Source: Selenomonadales bacterium
GTDB lineage: Bacteria > Bacillota > Negativicutes > Sporomusales > UBA7701
DNA: 39,449 nucleotides
Direction of reading: 5' to 3'
Assembly (NCBI GenBank): GCA_029975165.1
Contig: JARKPR010000071.1
Coordinates: 1 to 39,449, forward strand
Shown here piece by piece: positions 15,782-23,915 of the stretch (the stretch's first letter is position 1; each line of letters starts with the position of its first letter). The notes under the pieces were generated by a model. That model was not told the DNA's origin and did no database searches. It saw only the letters and a list, made by a program, of their open reading frames with translations. Position numbers and translations under genes: made by a program.

Positions 15782-17240
15782 GTTTCTTCCACCTTGCTCC
15801 CTGGGGCGAATCCTCGATGCCGTAGCCCAGCTCGCCCAGCCGGTCGCGGATGCGGTCGGCGGTGGCCCAGTCCTTCTTCTGGCGGGCCTCCTGGCGGATC
15901 TCGACGATGAAGTCGAGGAGGGCGGCAACGGCGGCGCCGCTGTCCGGCGCGGCGGCGACCACGTCGGGGGCGCCGGTCCGCTCGGCCACCAGCAGGCCGA
16001 GGATGTCGGCCTGCTCGTAGTAGATGGTCTGCACTGCGGCTAATGCTTCGCCGTCCGCCGGCGCTTTCCCTGCCATGACGGCGCTGTAGTAGATGTTGAT
16101 CTCCTTGGCCAACCCGTGCATGACGCTGATGGCCAAGGCGGTGTTGAAATCGTCGTCCATGGCGGCGTCGAAGTCGGCGCGCGCCCGGGAGGCGGCCGCC
16201 AGCAGCGCCTGGGAGGCGTCGCTCGCCCCCCGCGCCACGGTGGTATTGGCGAGGTACTTCATATTGTCGATCGCCGTCCGCAGCCGCTCCAGGCCTCGGC
16301 CGGCCTCGGCCAGCTGCTCGTCGCTGAAGTTCAGCGGGCTGCGGTAGTGGGTGGCAAGGATGAAGAAGCGCAGCACCTCCGCCGGGTAGTGGGCGAGGAT
16401 ATCCTTGACGAGGAAGAAGTTGCCGAGCGACTTGGACATCTTCTCCTCGTTGACGGTGATGAAGCCGTTGTGCAGCCAGTAGCGCACGAAGGGGCCGCAG
16501 CCGGCGCAGGCCTCGGACTGGGCGATCTCGTTCTCGTGGTGGGGGAAGATGAGGTCGCTGCCGCCGCCGTGGAAGTCGAAGCCGTGGCCGAGGTACTTGG
16601 CCGCCATCGCCGAGCACTCGATGTGCCAGCCCGGCCGGCCCGGCCCCCAGGGGCTCGGCCACGACGGCTCGCCCGGCTTGGCGCTCTTCCAGAGGGCGAA
16701 GTCCATGGGGTGGCGCTTGCGCTCGTCCACCTCCACGCGCGCCCCGGCCTTCATGTCGTCGAGGCTGCGGCCCGACAGCTTGCCGTAGCCGGCGAACTTC
16801 TCCACGCTGAAGTAGACGTCGCCGTCCACCACGTAGGCGAAGCCCTTGGCGACCAGCTTTTCGACCATGGCGATGATGTCGCCCATGTGGTCCGACACCG
16901 TCGGGTAGAGGTGGGCGCGGCGGATGTTGAGCTTATCCATCACCTCGAAGTACGCCTTGATGTAGCGGCCCGCAATCGCGTCCCAGGTCACGCCCGCGGC
17001 GTTGGCGGCGGCGATGATCTTGTCGTCGACGTCGGTGAAGTTCTGCACATGGTAGACGGCAAGGTCCTTATGCTCCAGATAGCGGCGGATGACGTCCCAG
17101 GTGACGAACGGGCGGGCGTTGCCGATGTGGGGGTGGTTGTAAGGGGTCACCCCGCAGACGTACATATTCACCTTGCCCGGTTCGACCGGCCGGAACTCTT
17201 CCTTGCGCTTGGTCAGGCTGTTATAAACTTTCAGGCCCAC
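15771..17240 (-). CDS. cysS: Cysteinyl-tRNA synthetase
   Basis: 489 aa class I synthetase charging tRNA-Cys. HIGH motif is HIGN (38-41), KMSKS at 267-271. Zinc ligands are visible as Cys29, Cys209, His234 and Glu238. C-terminal DALR helical domain (about 350-430) and a short anticodon-binding tail. It starts with GTG at 17240 within the cysE gene (20-nt overlap), with AGGAG 10 nt upstream. As second gene of the cysE operon it is under the Cys T-box at 17944-18211, as in Bacillus. Confidence 0.97.
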   Translation of the reverse strand: MGLKVYNSLTKRKEEFRPVEPGKVNMYVCGVTPYNHPHIGNARPFVTWDVIRRYLEHKDLAVYHVQNFTDVDDKIIAAANAAGVTWDAIAGRYIKAYFEVMDKLNIRRAHLYPTVSDHMGDIIAMVEKLVAKGFAYVVDGDVYFSVEKFAGYGKLSGRSLDDMKAGARVEVDERKRHPMDFALWKSAKPGEPSWPSPWGPGRPGWHIECSAMAAKYLGHGFDFHGGGSDLIFPHHENEIAQSEACAGCGPFVRYWLHNGFITVNEEKMSKSLGNFFLVKDILAHYPAEVLRFFILATHYRSPLNFSDEQLAEAGRGLERLRTAIDNMKYLANTTVARGASDASQALLAAASRARADFDAAMDDDFNTALAISVMHGLAKEINIYYSAVMAGKAPADGEALAAVQTIYYEQADILGLLVAERTGAPDVVAAAPDSGAAVAALLDFIVEIRQEARQKKDWATADRIRDRLGELGYGIEDSPQGARWKKREV

Positions 17241-17904
17241 GGTTCTTCAGCTCCTCTTCTAACTGGACCACCCGCTGCTCCAGCCGCGCCAGGTGGCGGT
17301 GGAGGCAGAGCAGCATCTCGCCCTCGGGGTCGGGAAGGTTGTCGTGATTGAGGTCTATATTCGCCGCCTCGTCGCTCAACACCTTGTTGCCGTCCTTGAC
17401 GACCACCTTGCCGGGGATGCCGACGACGGTGGAATTGGGCGGCACGGCGTGCAGCACGACCGAGCCGGCGCCGATCTTCGAATTGTCGCCGACGGTGAAC
17501 GAGCCGAGCACTTTGGCGCCGGTGGCGACGACGACGTTGTTGCCGATGGTCGGGTGGCGCTTGCCCCTCTCCTTGCCGGTGCCGCCGAGCGTCACCCCCT
17601 GGTAGAGGGTCACGTTGCTGCCGAGCTCGGCCGTCTCGCCGATGACCACGCCCATACCGTGGTCGATGAACAACCCTTCGCCTATTTTTGCGCCGGGGTG
17701 GATCTCGATGCCGGTAAGGAAGCGGGCCAGGTTGGATATCATCCGCGGCAGCAGCACCCAGCCCTTGAGGTGCAGCCAGTGGGCCAGGCGGTAAAACCAG
17801 ATGGCGTGGAGACCGGGGTAGCAGAGGATTACCTCCAGCACGCTCTTCGCGGCCGGGTCGCGGTCGAAGACCGACTGGACATCTTTTTTCAGGCGCGCGA
17901 ACAT
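17221..17904 (-). CDS. cysE: Serine O-acetyltransferase (EpsC type)
   Basis: 227 aa. Transfers acetyl from acetyl-CoA to L-serine, the first step of cysteine synthesis. A short alpha-helical N-terminal domain (1-60) precedes a left-handed beta-helix of hexapeptide repeats (about 65-175). Catalytic Asp81-His82 lie in [13 protein letters not shown] and a second His117 in [10 protein letters not shown]-terminal leucine-rich heptad helix (about 195-220, [15 protein letters not shown]) extends beyond the usual end and may oligomerise. Regulated by the upstream Cys-specific T-box; overlaps cysS by 20 nt, so synthesis and charging of Cys are coupled. Confidence 0.95.
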   Translation of the reverse strand: MFARLKKDVQSVFDRDPAAKSVLEVILCYPGLHAIWFYRLAHWLHLKGWVLLPRMISNLARFLTGIEIHPGAKIGEGLFIDHGMGVVIGETAELGSNVTLYQGVTLGGTGKERGKRHPTIGNNVVVATGAKVLGSFTVGDNSKIGAGSVVLHAVPPNSTVVGIPGKVVVKDGNKVLSDEAANIDLNHDNLPDPEGEMLLCLHRHLARLEQRVVQLEEELKNRGPESL

Positions 17905-17943
17905 ATTGTTCCCCTCTCTTGCATCAGGATTGCGGTTCCATGC

Positions 17944-18211
17944 AAAAAAGCCGCCGCCTCATCAGAGACGGTGGCCCGTGGTTCCACTCTGCTTCGGGCG
18001 CGCTCGCGCCCCTCAGGCGGCCGGATAACGGCGGCCGGCCGGGAACGGCATACTCGCTTTCCGCCGCCCTGCTCGCGGGTGCATTTCGGCCGCGCCGTAC
18101 CCGGTACCGCTCTCAGCCTGCGGCGGTACCTCTCTGCCGGGCGGTGTGCGCCTACTTCTCCCGTTCAACGCATATCCCAGTATTTTGATAGGTTTTATAA
18201 TATATGGCCAT
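17944..18211 (-). ncRNA. T-box leader, cysteine-specific, before cysE-cysS
   Basis: On the minus strand the conserved T-box AGAGTGGAACCACGGG lies at 17975-17990 and is followed by an 11-position terminator stem (17950-17960 with 17965-17975) and six T (17944-17949). Stem I contains AGTA and the specifier loop GAAATGCACC, specifier TGC at 18083-18081, a Cys codon. The antiterminator bulge TGGA would pair with an acceptor end UCCA; U is the known discriminator base of tRNA-Cys, an independent match. Uncharged tRNA-Cys should allow read-through into cysE. The 5' end is set from the promoter at 18219-18248. Confidence 0.92.
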
Positions 18212-18218
18212 CATCCTC

Positions 18219-18248
18219 ATTATACAGGGGGACAAGAAGCGCTGTCAA
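18219..18248 (-). promoter_or_regulatory. Sigma-A promoter of the cysE operon
   Basis: On the minus strand TTGACA (18243-18248, overlapping the gltX stop), 18-bp spacer, TATAAT (18219-18224). Confidence 0.88.
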
Positions 18249-19702
18249 ATGGCTTTTAGCGTCTTTTCCAGCCGCGCCAGCACCCGGTCTTTGCCCAGCA
18301 GCACGATCAGGCGGATGAGGTCGGGGCCGTGGGCCTGGCCGGTCAGGGCGATGCGGACAGGCATGTAGACCTTGTTGCCGCCCAGCTTGAGGTCCTTGAC
18401 GATGCCCTTGAGCACGCCCTTGACGGCCGCGTCGTCGAGGGCCGGGAGGGCGGCCAGGCGCTCGCGGAAGGCGGCCATGACCGGCGGGATGTCGGCGTCG
18501 CGGAGGATAGCCGCCGCCTCGTCGCTCTCAAAGGCGACGTCGTCCTTGAAGAAGACGGCGAGATGCTCGGCGGCCTGGGCGGCGTAGCTGATATGCTCCT
18601 GCACGACGGCCACCGCCTGCTCCAGCCAGGCCCGCTCGTTGCCGGAGAGCGGCAGGGTGACGTAGCCGGCCGCCGCCAGGTGGGGCAGGGCGAGCTCGGT
18701 GATGACGGCCGGGCCGGCGGCGCGGAGGTAGTGGGCGTTGAGCCAGTTGAGCTTGTCGACGTCGAACACGGCCGGATTCTTGGCCACCCGGTCGAGGGAA
18801 AAGCGGCTGATCAGCTCCTCGCGGCTGAAGATCTCCTCTTCCCCTTCCGGGGCCCAGCCGAGGAGGGCGAGGAAGTTGACGATCGCCGCCGGCAGGTAGC
18901 CGAGGCACTTGTACTGCTCGACGGAGGTGGCGCCGTGGCGCTTGCTCATCTTGGTGCGGTCCTTGCCGAGGATGAGGGAGATGTGCCCGAACGCGGGCAG
19001 GGGGAAGCCGAGCGCCTCGTAGATGACGATCTGCCGCGGCGTGTTCGAGAGGTGCTCCTCGGCGCGGATGACGTGGGTGACGCGCATGAGGGCGTCGTCG
19101 AGCACGACGGCGTAGTTGTAGACCGGGATGCCGTCCGACTTGACGATGACGAAGTCGCCGACGCCGGAGGATTCGAAGCTGACGGTGCCGCGGACGAGGT
19201 CGTTGAAGATGATCGCCTTGCCCTCCGGCACCCGGAAGCGCACGGTCGGCTTGCGGCCTTCGGCGGCCAGCCGCCGGCGGTCCTCGTCGCCCAGGCAGCG
19301 GCAGCGGCCGCCGTAGCGGGGCGTCTCGCCCTTGGCGAGCTGCGCCTGGCGCTCGGCCTCCAGCTCGTCCTCGCTGCAGTAGCAGTGGTAGGCGTGGCCG
19401 GCAGCCAGCAGCTTGGCGGTGTATTCGCGGTACAGGCCGAGCCGTTCGGTCTGGCGGTACGGGCCGTAGGGGCCGCCGACGTCCACGCCCTCGTCCCAGT
19501 CGATGCCGAGCCAGCGCAGCGCTTCTTTGATATTTTCCTCCGACTCGCGGCTCGACCGCTCCAGGTCGGTGTCCTCGATGCGGAGGATGAACTTGCCGCC
19601 CTCCCGGCGGGCCAGCAGCCAGTTGAACAGGGCCGAGCGGGCGCCGCCGATGTGGAAGGGGCCGGTCGGGCTGGGGGCGAATCTCACGCGCAGTTCATTC
19701 AT
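18245..19702 (-). CDS. gltX: Glutamyl-tRNA synthetase
   Basis: 485 aa class I synthetase charging tRNA-Glu; in Firmicutes lacking GlnRS it also charges tRNA-Gln. HIGH variant HIGG at 17-20, KMSKR at 251-255. A zinc-type site CYC (107-109) and CRC (134-136) is visible. Length is normal. The ATG at 19702 has GGAGG 9 nt upstream, with a promoter at 19740-19768. cysE follows but is separated by its own promoter and T-box. Confidence 0.97.
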   Translation of the reverse strand: MNELRVRFAPSPTGPFHIGGARSALFNWLLARREGGKFILRIEDTDLERSSRESEENIKEALRWLGIDWDEGVDVGGPYGPYRQTERLGLYREYTAKLLAAGHAYHCYCSEDELEAERQAQLAKGETPRYGGRCRCLGDEDRRRLAAEGRKPTVRFRVPEGKAIIFNDLVRGTVSFESSGVGDFVIVKSDGIPVYNYAVVLDDALMRVTHVIRAEEHLSNTPRQIVIYEALGFPLPAFGHISLILGKDRTKMSKRHGATSVEQYKCLGYLPAAIVNFLALLGWAPEGEEEIFSREELISRFSLDRVAKNPAVFDVDKLNWLNAHYLRAAGPAVITELALPHLAAAGYVTLPLSGNERAWLEQAVAVVQEHISYAAQAAEHLAVFFKDDVAFESDEAAAILRDADIPPVMAAFRERLAALPALDDAAVKGVLKGIVKDLKLGGNKVYMPVRIALTGQAHGPDLIRLIVLLGKDRVLARLEKTLKAI

Positions 19703-19739
19703 ATGTAAACCTCCTCAAAGGCTGTCCTTTTCTTTTAGT

Positions 19740-19768
19740 ATTTTAATCCATAATACGATATTACGCAA
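19740..19768 (-). promoter_or_regulatory. Promoter of gltX
   Basis: On the minus strand TTGCGT (19763-19768), 17-bp spacer, TAAAAT (19740-19745), directly after the terminator at 19771-19803. Confidence 0.75.
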
Positions 19769-19770
19769 AC

Positions 19771-19803
19771 CAAAAACAAAAATGCACCTGCGAGCGCAGG
19801 TGC
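19771..19803 (-). terminator. Intrinsic terminator upstream of gltX
   Basis: Stem GCACCTGC/GCAGGTGC (19784-19791, 19796-19803) followed on the minus strand by ATTTTTGTTTTT. It ends the transcript containing the small secreted protein and repeat element C. Confidence 0.88.
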
Positions 19804-19819
19804 CCCGTCGAATTGTGCC

Positions 19820-19939
19820 AGGCCGTTCAGAGGCCCCAGATGCAAGGCGCACCGGAGGCTGACACCGGAAGCGTACACGAACGTACGCTGAGGATGGCAG
19901 CCGAGGAGCAACGCCGCAGATGGGGCCTATCAACGGCCT
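19820..19939 (-). repeat. 3'-end inverted-repeat element, copy C
   Basis: 120 bp with about 22-bp terminal inverted repeats (AGGCCGTT...AGGCCCCA on both ends). On the minus strand it reads CCATCTGCGGC, GTTGCTCCTC, CAGCGTACGTTC..GTACGC, GCGCCTTGCATCTGGGGC. It begins 6 nt after the stop of the 93-aa gene and ends 16 nt before the terminator stem. Confidence 0.85.
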
Positions 19940-19945
19940 GCAAAG

Positions 19946-20227
19946 TTATTGATTATAAACCTTGAGCAGGAACATGCCGCTCGCCATATCCGGCACGACC
20001 ACCGTCGTATTCGTCCCGGCGGGGCCGGACACCGGCTGGGCGCCGTCGCTGATGATCCGCAGCCGCCAGACGACGCGGTCGTTGTACCACAGCTCGCCGG
20101 TGGCGGTGCCGTCCTCGTGGCGGCTGACGGCGACGTTCACGCTGAACCCGGCCGCGCTCGCCGGCAGCGGCGCCGATAAGCTCAACAATATCAGCAGGCT
20201 ACAGAGCAATCTGGCCATAACGTTCAC
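19946..20227 (-). CDS. Small secreted protein, function unknown
   Basis: 93 aa. Signal peptide with hydrophobic core ARLLCSLLILLSLSAPLP and a likely cleavage after ASA (about residue 25). The mature part is about 68 residues and beta-rich (GFSVNVAVSRHEDG...WRLRIISDG...TVVVPDMASGMFLLKVYN), reminiscent of a fibronectin- or invasin-like strand pattern but not assignable. GTG at 20227 (GGAGG 3 nt away) or ATG at 20218 (12 nt). It lies after ispDF on the same strand with a 78-nt gap, then repeat C and a terminator. Confidence 0.75.
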   Translation of the reverse strand: MNVMARLLCSLLILLSLSAPLPASAAGFSVNVAVSRHEDGTATGELWYNDRVVWRLRIISDGAQPVSGPAGTNTTVVVPDMASGMFLLKVYNQ

Positions 20228-20305
20228 ACACCTCCGCTACCCATATATGCTCGCGAGCCGAGGCATGTGCATAGTATGCGCCAACTTTTCGCTTTTATGC
20301 GCCCG

Positions 20306-21472
20306 TCATCGGGCCGGCACAATCGTGGCCGCGGCCTGGGCGGCGATGCCTTCGCCGCGGCCGGCGAACCCTAAGCCCTCGGTGGTCGTCGCCTTGACGT
20401 TGACCTGCCCGGCGGCGATGCCGAGCGTGGCGGCGATGTTGGCGTTCATGGCCGGGATGTGGGGCGCGAGCTTGGGCTTTTCGGCGATTATCACGGCGTC
20501 GATGTTGTGCACGCGCCAGCCGGCGGCGGCCAGCTTTTCGCCGACGATGGCCAGCAGCTTGAGGCTGGAAATCCCTTTGTAGGCCGGGTCGCTGTCCGGG
20601 AAGTGGCGGCCGATGTCGCCCAGGGCCGCCGCCCCCAGGAGGGCGTCCTTGACGGCGTGGAGGAGGACGTCGGCGTCGGAGTGGCCTGCAAGGCCGCGTT
20701 CGCAGGGGATGTCCACGCCGCCCAGGATGAGCGGGCGGCCCGCCACCAGGCGGTGGACGTCGTAGCCGGTACCGATTCTCTGCATGCTCTGCCCCTCGCT
20801 CCCCAGCAGCGCCCGGGCCGTCGCCAGGTCCTCCGGGGTGGTTATCTTCAGGTTGCCGTAGCTGCCGGGGACGATCTTGACCTTGTGGCCCAGCCGCTCG
20901 ACCAGGGCGGCGTCGTCCGTCGCCAGCACGCCGTCCCGCGCCGCGGCCGCGTATGCCGCGCGCAGCAGGCCGGCGGCGAACGCCTGGGGCGTCTGCATGG
21001 CCCACAGCGTGCTGCGCTCCAAGGTGGCGACGATACAGCCGCCGGCGTCGACCGTCTTGATCGTGTCCTTGACCGGCACGGCCACCACGGCCGCCCCGTG
21101 GTCGCGGGCGGCGGCGACGGCGGCGCCGACCGTGGCCGGCGCGACGAGCGGCCGCGCTCCGTCGTGGACGAGGATGATTTCGCTCGCCGCCGGGACGGCG
21201 GCCAGGGCGTTGGCCACAGAGTGCTGGCGCTCGCGGCCGCCGGCCACCACCCGCCAGCCCCTGTCCAGCCTCAAGCCGGCCAGCAGGCTTTCCATTGCGG
21301 CCTCTTCTCCCGGCGCCACCACGACAACAAAAAACGCCACTTTGGGGCAAGCCGCCAGGGCTTTGATACTGTACGCCACCACCGGACCATCAAGAAGGGG
21401 AATAAACATCTTGTTTATTCCCCTGTCCATTCTTTTGCCTTGTCCGGCGGCGGCAATAATTGCCGTCACCAT
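20306..21472 (-). CDS. ispDF: Bifunctional IspD-IspF (MEP isoprenoid pathway)
   Basis: 388 aa. Residues 1-228 are IspD, coupling MEP to CTP (nucleotide-binding [11 protein letters not shown] at 5-15, [15 protein letters not shown]). Residues about 230-388 are IspF, forming the cyclodiphosphate (GYDVHRL and the metal site [13 protein letters not shown]). The two enzymes act at steps 3 and 5 of the pathway. In Bacillus they are separate adjacent genes; the fusion is common in alpha-proteobacteria and found in some Firmicutes. The ATG at 21472 has GGAGA upstream, 24 nt after yacL, so both are likely one transcript from 22633-22662. Confidence 0.95.
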   Translation of the reverse strand: MVTAIIAAAGQGKRMDRGINKMFIPLLDGPVVAYSIKALAACPKVAFFVVVVAPGEEAAMESLLAGLRLDRGWRVVAGGRERQHSVANALAAVPAASEIILVHDGARPLVAPATVGAAVAAARDHGAAVVAVPVKDTIKTVDAGGCIVATLERSTLWAMQTPQAFAAGLLRAAYAAAARDGVLATDDAALVERLGHKVKIVPGSYGNLKITTPEDLATARALLGSEGQSMQRIGTGYDVHRLVAGRPLILGGVDIPCERGLAGHSDADVLLHAVKDALLGAAALGDIGRHFPDSDPAYKGISSLKLLAIVGEKLAAAGWRVHNIDAVIIAEKPKLAPHIPAMNANIAATLGIAAGQVNVKATTTEGLGFAGRGEGIAAQAAATIVPAR

Positions 21473-21496
21473 GCCAGATTCTCCTTTACAGCGGAT

Positions 21497-22603
21497 TCAC
21501 AGCGCTTTCGGTTTGGCGAAAATCATGCGGCCGGCCGCCGTTTGCAGCACCGACGTCACCAGCACGCCGATGGTCTCGCCGATATGGCGCTTGCCGCCGT
21601 CGACGACGATCATCGTGCCGTCGTCCAGGTAGGCCACTCCCTGGCCGAATTCCTTGCCGTCCTTGACGACGTGCACGACCATCTCTTCGCCGGGCAGCAC
21701 GACCGGTTTGACCGCGTTGGCCAGCTCGTTGATGTTGAGCACCGGCACGCCCTGCAGTTCGGCGACTTTATTGAGGTTGTAGTCGTTGGTCACGATCTTG
21801 CCCTTGACCAGTTGGCCCAGCTTGACCAGCTTGGAGTCCACCTCGGCGATGTCGTCGAAGTCGCGGCTGTCGATCTGGACGTACATCCCCAGTTCCTTCT
21901 GGACGCGGTTGAGGATGTCCAGGCCGCGGCGCCCGCGGTTGCGTTTCAGCAGGTCGGAGGAGTCGGCGATATGCTGCAGCTCTTCGAGGACGAACCCCGG
22001 GATGAGCAGCGTGCCCTCGATAAAACCGCTTTTGCAGATGTCGGCGATCCGTCCGTCGATGATGACGCTCGTGTCGAGGATCTTGTACTGGGCGATGTTG
22101 GAAGCCTTATCCTTGCCTTTGTCCCTGCTGAGCCACGGGACCATGGCGAAGAGGCTGAACAGCTCTTCCCGCTTGCGGATGGCTACGTTGATGCCGATAT
22201 AGCCGAGGACGATGCTGATTATGCCGGGAATATATTTGCCAACTATGGGGATCGGCAGGAATGCGGAACCCAATAAATTAGAAATTATAAGTCCGACGGC
22301 TAAACCCAGGGAACCGGCGATTACGTCGTACACAGGCATCTTGTTCAGCCTGGCTTCCACCCAGTAGGTGAACTGCCATAACCGTTTGATGATGAAGGGT
22401 GCCAGCAGGTAGCCGATGAATCCGCCCACCGCCGCGCCGAGGGCGAAGGATACGATGGTCGCGACGGTTATGCCGAAGATGCCGTAGCGAAGCAGCTCGG
22501 GATTGACGAAGGTCGCCAGGATCGGGATGATGCGGTCGGCTAAAACCAGTCCGGCCACTGCTGCAAGGACCGTGATCACGAATCTTAGGGCCTTATCAAG
22601 CAA
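21497..22603 (-). CDS. YacL-type membrane PIN/TRAM domain protein
   Basis: 368 aa. Four hydrophobic segments in 1-145, then a PIN ribonuclease-like domain (about 177-290, with acidic residues in ILDTSVIIDGRIADI, EELQHIAD, TNDYNLNKVAE) and a TRAM RNA-binding domain (about 295-352). The domain order is that of Bacillus YacL, of unknown target. Start is TTG at 22603, with GGAGG 7 nt upstream. First gene of the yacL-ispDF unit. Conserved position between disA/carD and ispD. Confidence 0.94.
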   Translation of the reverse strand: MLDKALRFVITVLAAVAGLVLADRIIPILATFVNPELLRYGIFGITVATIVSFALGAAVGGFIGYLLAPFIIKRLWQFTYWVEARLNKMPVYDVIAGSLGLAVGLIISNLLGSAFLPIPIVGKYIPGIISIVLGYIGINVAIRKREELFSLFAMVPWLSRDKGKDKASNIAQYKILDTSVIIDGRIADICKSGFIEGTLLIPGFVLEELQHIADSSDLLKRNRGRRGLDILNRVQKELGMYVQIDSRDFDDIAEVDSKLVKLGQLVKGKIVTNDYNLNKVAELQGVPVLNINELANAVKPVVLPGEEMVVHVVKDGKEFGQGVAYLDDGTMIVVDGGKRHIGETIGVLVTSVLQTAAGRMIFAKPKAL

Positions 22604-22632
22604 TATTTCACCTCCTTATCGGTCACTATTAA

Positions 22633-22662
22633 ATTATAATAGACTTGGGGGCTCTCCGGCAA
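22633..22662 (-). promoter_or_regulatory. Promoter of the yacL-ispDF unit
   Basis: On the minus strand TTGCCG (22657-22662), 18-bp spacer, TATAAT (22633-22638). Confidence 0.8.
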
Positions 22663-22713
22663 GCGTTAAAATACATTTAATGGAAATTTTACCTTAGTTT
22701 ATCCCGCGCCGAC

Positions 22714-22741
22714 AAAAAAAATACGTCAGTTGCCTGGCGTA
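22714..22741 (-). terminator. Intrinsic terminator of carD
   Basis: 8-bp stem with one mismatch (22722-22729, 22734-22741) followed on the minus strand by eight T. It overlaps the carD stop codon. Confidence 0.88.
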
Positions 22742-23220
22742 CTTTCGTGAAACAGACCGTCTATCCAGGCCTCGACGCTGCACAGATCCTTATTGCAGGC
22801 CAGCACCAGCTCGCTGACGAGAATCTGCCTGGCCGTATCGAGCAGCCGCCTTTCGCCGGTGGACAATTTCTTGATCCGGTCCTGCAGCATTAGGTTGCGG
22901 ACAACCTCCGCCACCTCGTAGATATTGCCGCTCTTGATTTTCGTCAGGTTGGCGTTGAATCGTCGGTTCCAGTTGGCGTTCGTCGGGCAGGGCGCGGTGC
23001 GGAGGACGTCGATGACCTTGGGAACCTCCGGCTCGCCGATCACGCCGCGCAGGCCCACGCTGTCGGCGTTTTTCAGCGGGATCATCACCCGCATGCCGCC
23101 GTAGGGCATGGTGAGAATATAGTAGAGCTGCCGCTGACCGAGAATCTCGTGTTCTTCGACTGCTTCGATTACCCCGGCACCGTGCATGGGGTAAACAACC
23201 TTGTCCCCGATCATCAACAT
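22726..23220 (-). CDS. CarD/CdnL family RNA polymerase-binding regulator
   Basis: 164 aa. N-terminal Tudor-like RNAP-interaction domain (about 1-60: GDKVVYPMHGAGVIEAVEEHEI, YYILTMPYGGMRVMIPL) and a helical C-terminal domain (about 65-155: NRRFNANLTKIKSGNIYEVAEVVRNL, ...LSTGERRLLDTARQILVSEL). CarD proteins stabilise open complexes, often at rRNA promoters. The ATG at 23220 has GGAGG 7 nt upstream. It has its own promoter and terminator. Commonly located beside yacL/ispD in clostridia. Confidence 0.95.
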   Translation of the reverse strand: MLMIGDKVVYPMHGAGVIEAVEEHEILGQRQLYYILTMPYGGMRVMIPLKNADSVGLRGVIGEPEVPKVIDVLRTAPCPTNANWNRRFNANLTKIKSGNIYEVAEVVRNLMLQDRIKKLSTGERRLLDTARQILVSELVLACNKDLCSVEAWIDGLFHESTPGN

Positions 23221-23248
23221 TGCGGCACCTCCAATAGCGTATGCGTAT

Positions 23249-23278
23249 AGTATAGCATATTTTTTATACCCCTGTCAA
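23249..23278 (-). promoter_or_regulatory. Sigma-A promoter of carD
   Basis: On the minus strand TTGACA (23273-23278), 18-bp spacer, TATACT (23249-23254). Confidence 0.88.
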
Positions 23279-23341
23279 AATTAAATATTTTAACACAGCC
23301 TTCCGTTTCTTGTCAATGAATGATTTACGAAAATGCCGGCA

Positions 23342-23371
23342 TTGACAATGACGGAACGGTGTTTATATAAT
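23342..23371 (+). promoter_or_regulatory. Sigma-A promoter of the 131-aa gene
   Basis: TTGACA (23342-23347), 18-bp spacer, TATAAT (23366-23371), divergent from the carD promoter. Confidence 0.9.
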
Positions 23372-23396
23372 AAGCCTAAAGCGAGGTGTTGGCCGA

Positions 23397-23792
23397 GTGG
23401 ATGACAAGTGTTGCGAGGAATTCCAGACGACGGTGGACGAGTGCCTCATCCGCCATCGCAGCGTTCTCGATGTTCTCACCAAATACCAGGAAGCGTCGGC
23501 CCGGGTCAACCGCGCCTTCGCCAAAGCCGTCACCGAATGCGGCTGCGTGGAAATCAAGGCCGGCCGCCAGCAGGCGCCAGCCGAAACCCAATACAGCGAC
23601 CTGAAGAACTTCGTCTCCTCCCACCTCTCCGGCGAGCCCTGCGATCACTGCAAGGAGGTCATCGTCAACGAGTTGGGGCGCAGCCTGTTCTACATGGCGG
23701 CACTGTGCAACCTCGCCGGACTCGACCTCGGCGAAGTGCTGCGCCAGGAGCATCGCAACATCACCACTTTGGGCATCTTCCACCTGTCATAA
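23397..23792 (+). CDS. Conserved clostridial protein of unknown function
   Basis: 131 aa, helical, cytosolic, with seven Cys: CCEEF near the N-terminus, ECGC in the middle and PCDHC at about 82-86. The CxC and CxxC pairs suggest a metal or redox site. I recall close relatives next to carD in Moorella-type clostridia (sometimes labelled DUF1573-containing), with the same RHRSxLDVL...ARVNRA and GRSLFYMAALCN blocks. Starts with GTG at 23397, AGGTG 8 nt upstream. It has its own consensus promoter and terminator, divergent from carD. Confidence 0.8.
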   Translation: MDDKCCEEFQTTVDECLIRHRSVLDVLTKYQEASARVNRAFAKAVTECGCVEIKAGRQQAPAETQYSDLKNFVSSHLSGEPCDHCKEVIVNELGRSLFYMAALCNLAGLDLGEVLRQEHRNITTLGIFHLS

Positions 23793-23803
23793 CGGTTGGC
23801 CAG

Positions 23804-23834
23804 AACCGCCGCGGAAGCGCGGCGGTTTTTATTT
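23804..23834 (+). terminator. Intrinsic terminator after the 131-aa gene
   Basis: 10-bp perfect stem AACCGCCGCG/CGCGGCGGTT (23804-23813, 23818-23827) with loop GAAG and a T-run. Confidence 0.93.
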
Positions 23835-23884
23835 TGCCTGCGGCCCTTGCTAACATAAACTTTGCCGGTTAAGGACACGCTAGA

Positions 23885-23892
23885 CATATAAT
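23885..23892 (+). promoter_or_regulatory. Possible sigma-E-like -10 (CATATAAT) before the SpoIIP-type gene
   Basis: CATATAAT 24 nt before the start codon fits the sigma-E -10 pattern (CATAnnnT) expected for a spoIIP gene. No matching -35 is evident; TTGCCG lies 19 bp upstream of the TATAAT reading, so sigma-A use is also possible. Confidence 0.35.
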
Positions 23893-23915
23893 TCCTCTTC
23901 TGGCGAGGTTACGTC

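Noticed and set aside
20459-22276. 605-aa plus-strand frame opposite ispDF and yacL
   Set aside because: Antisense shadow with unnatural composition, overlapping two well-recognised genes.
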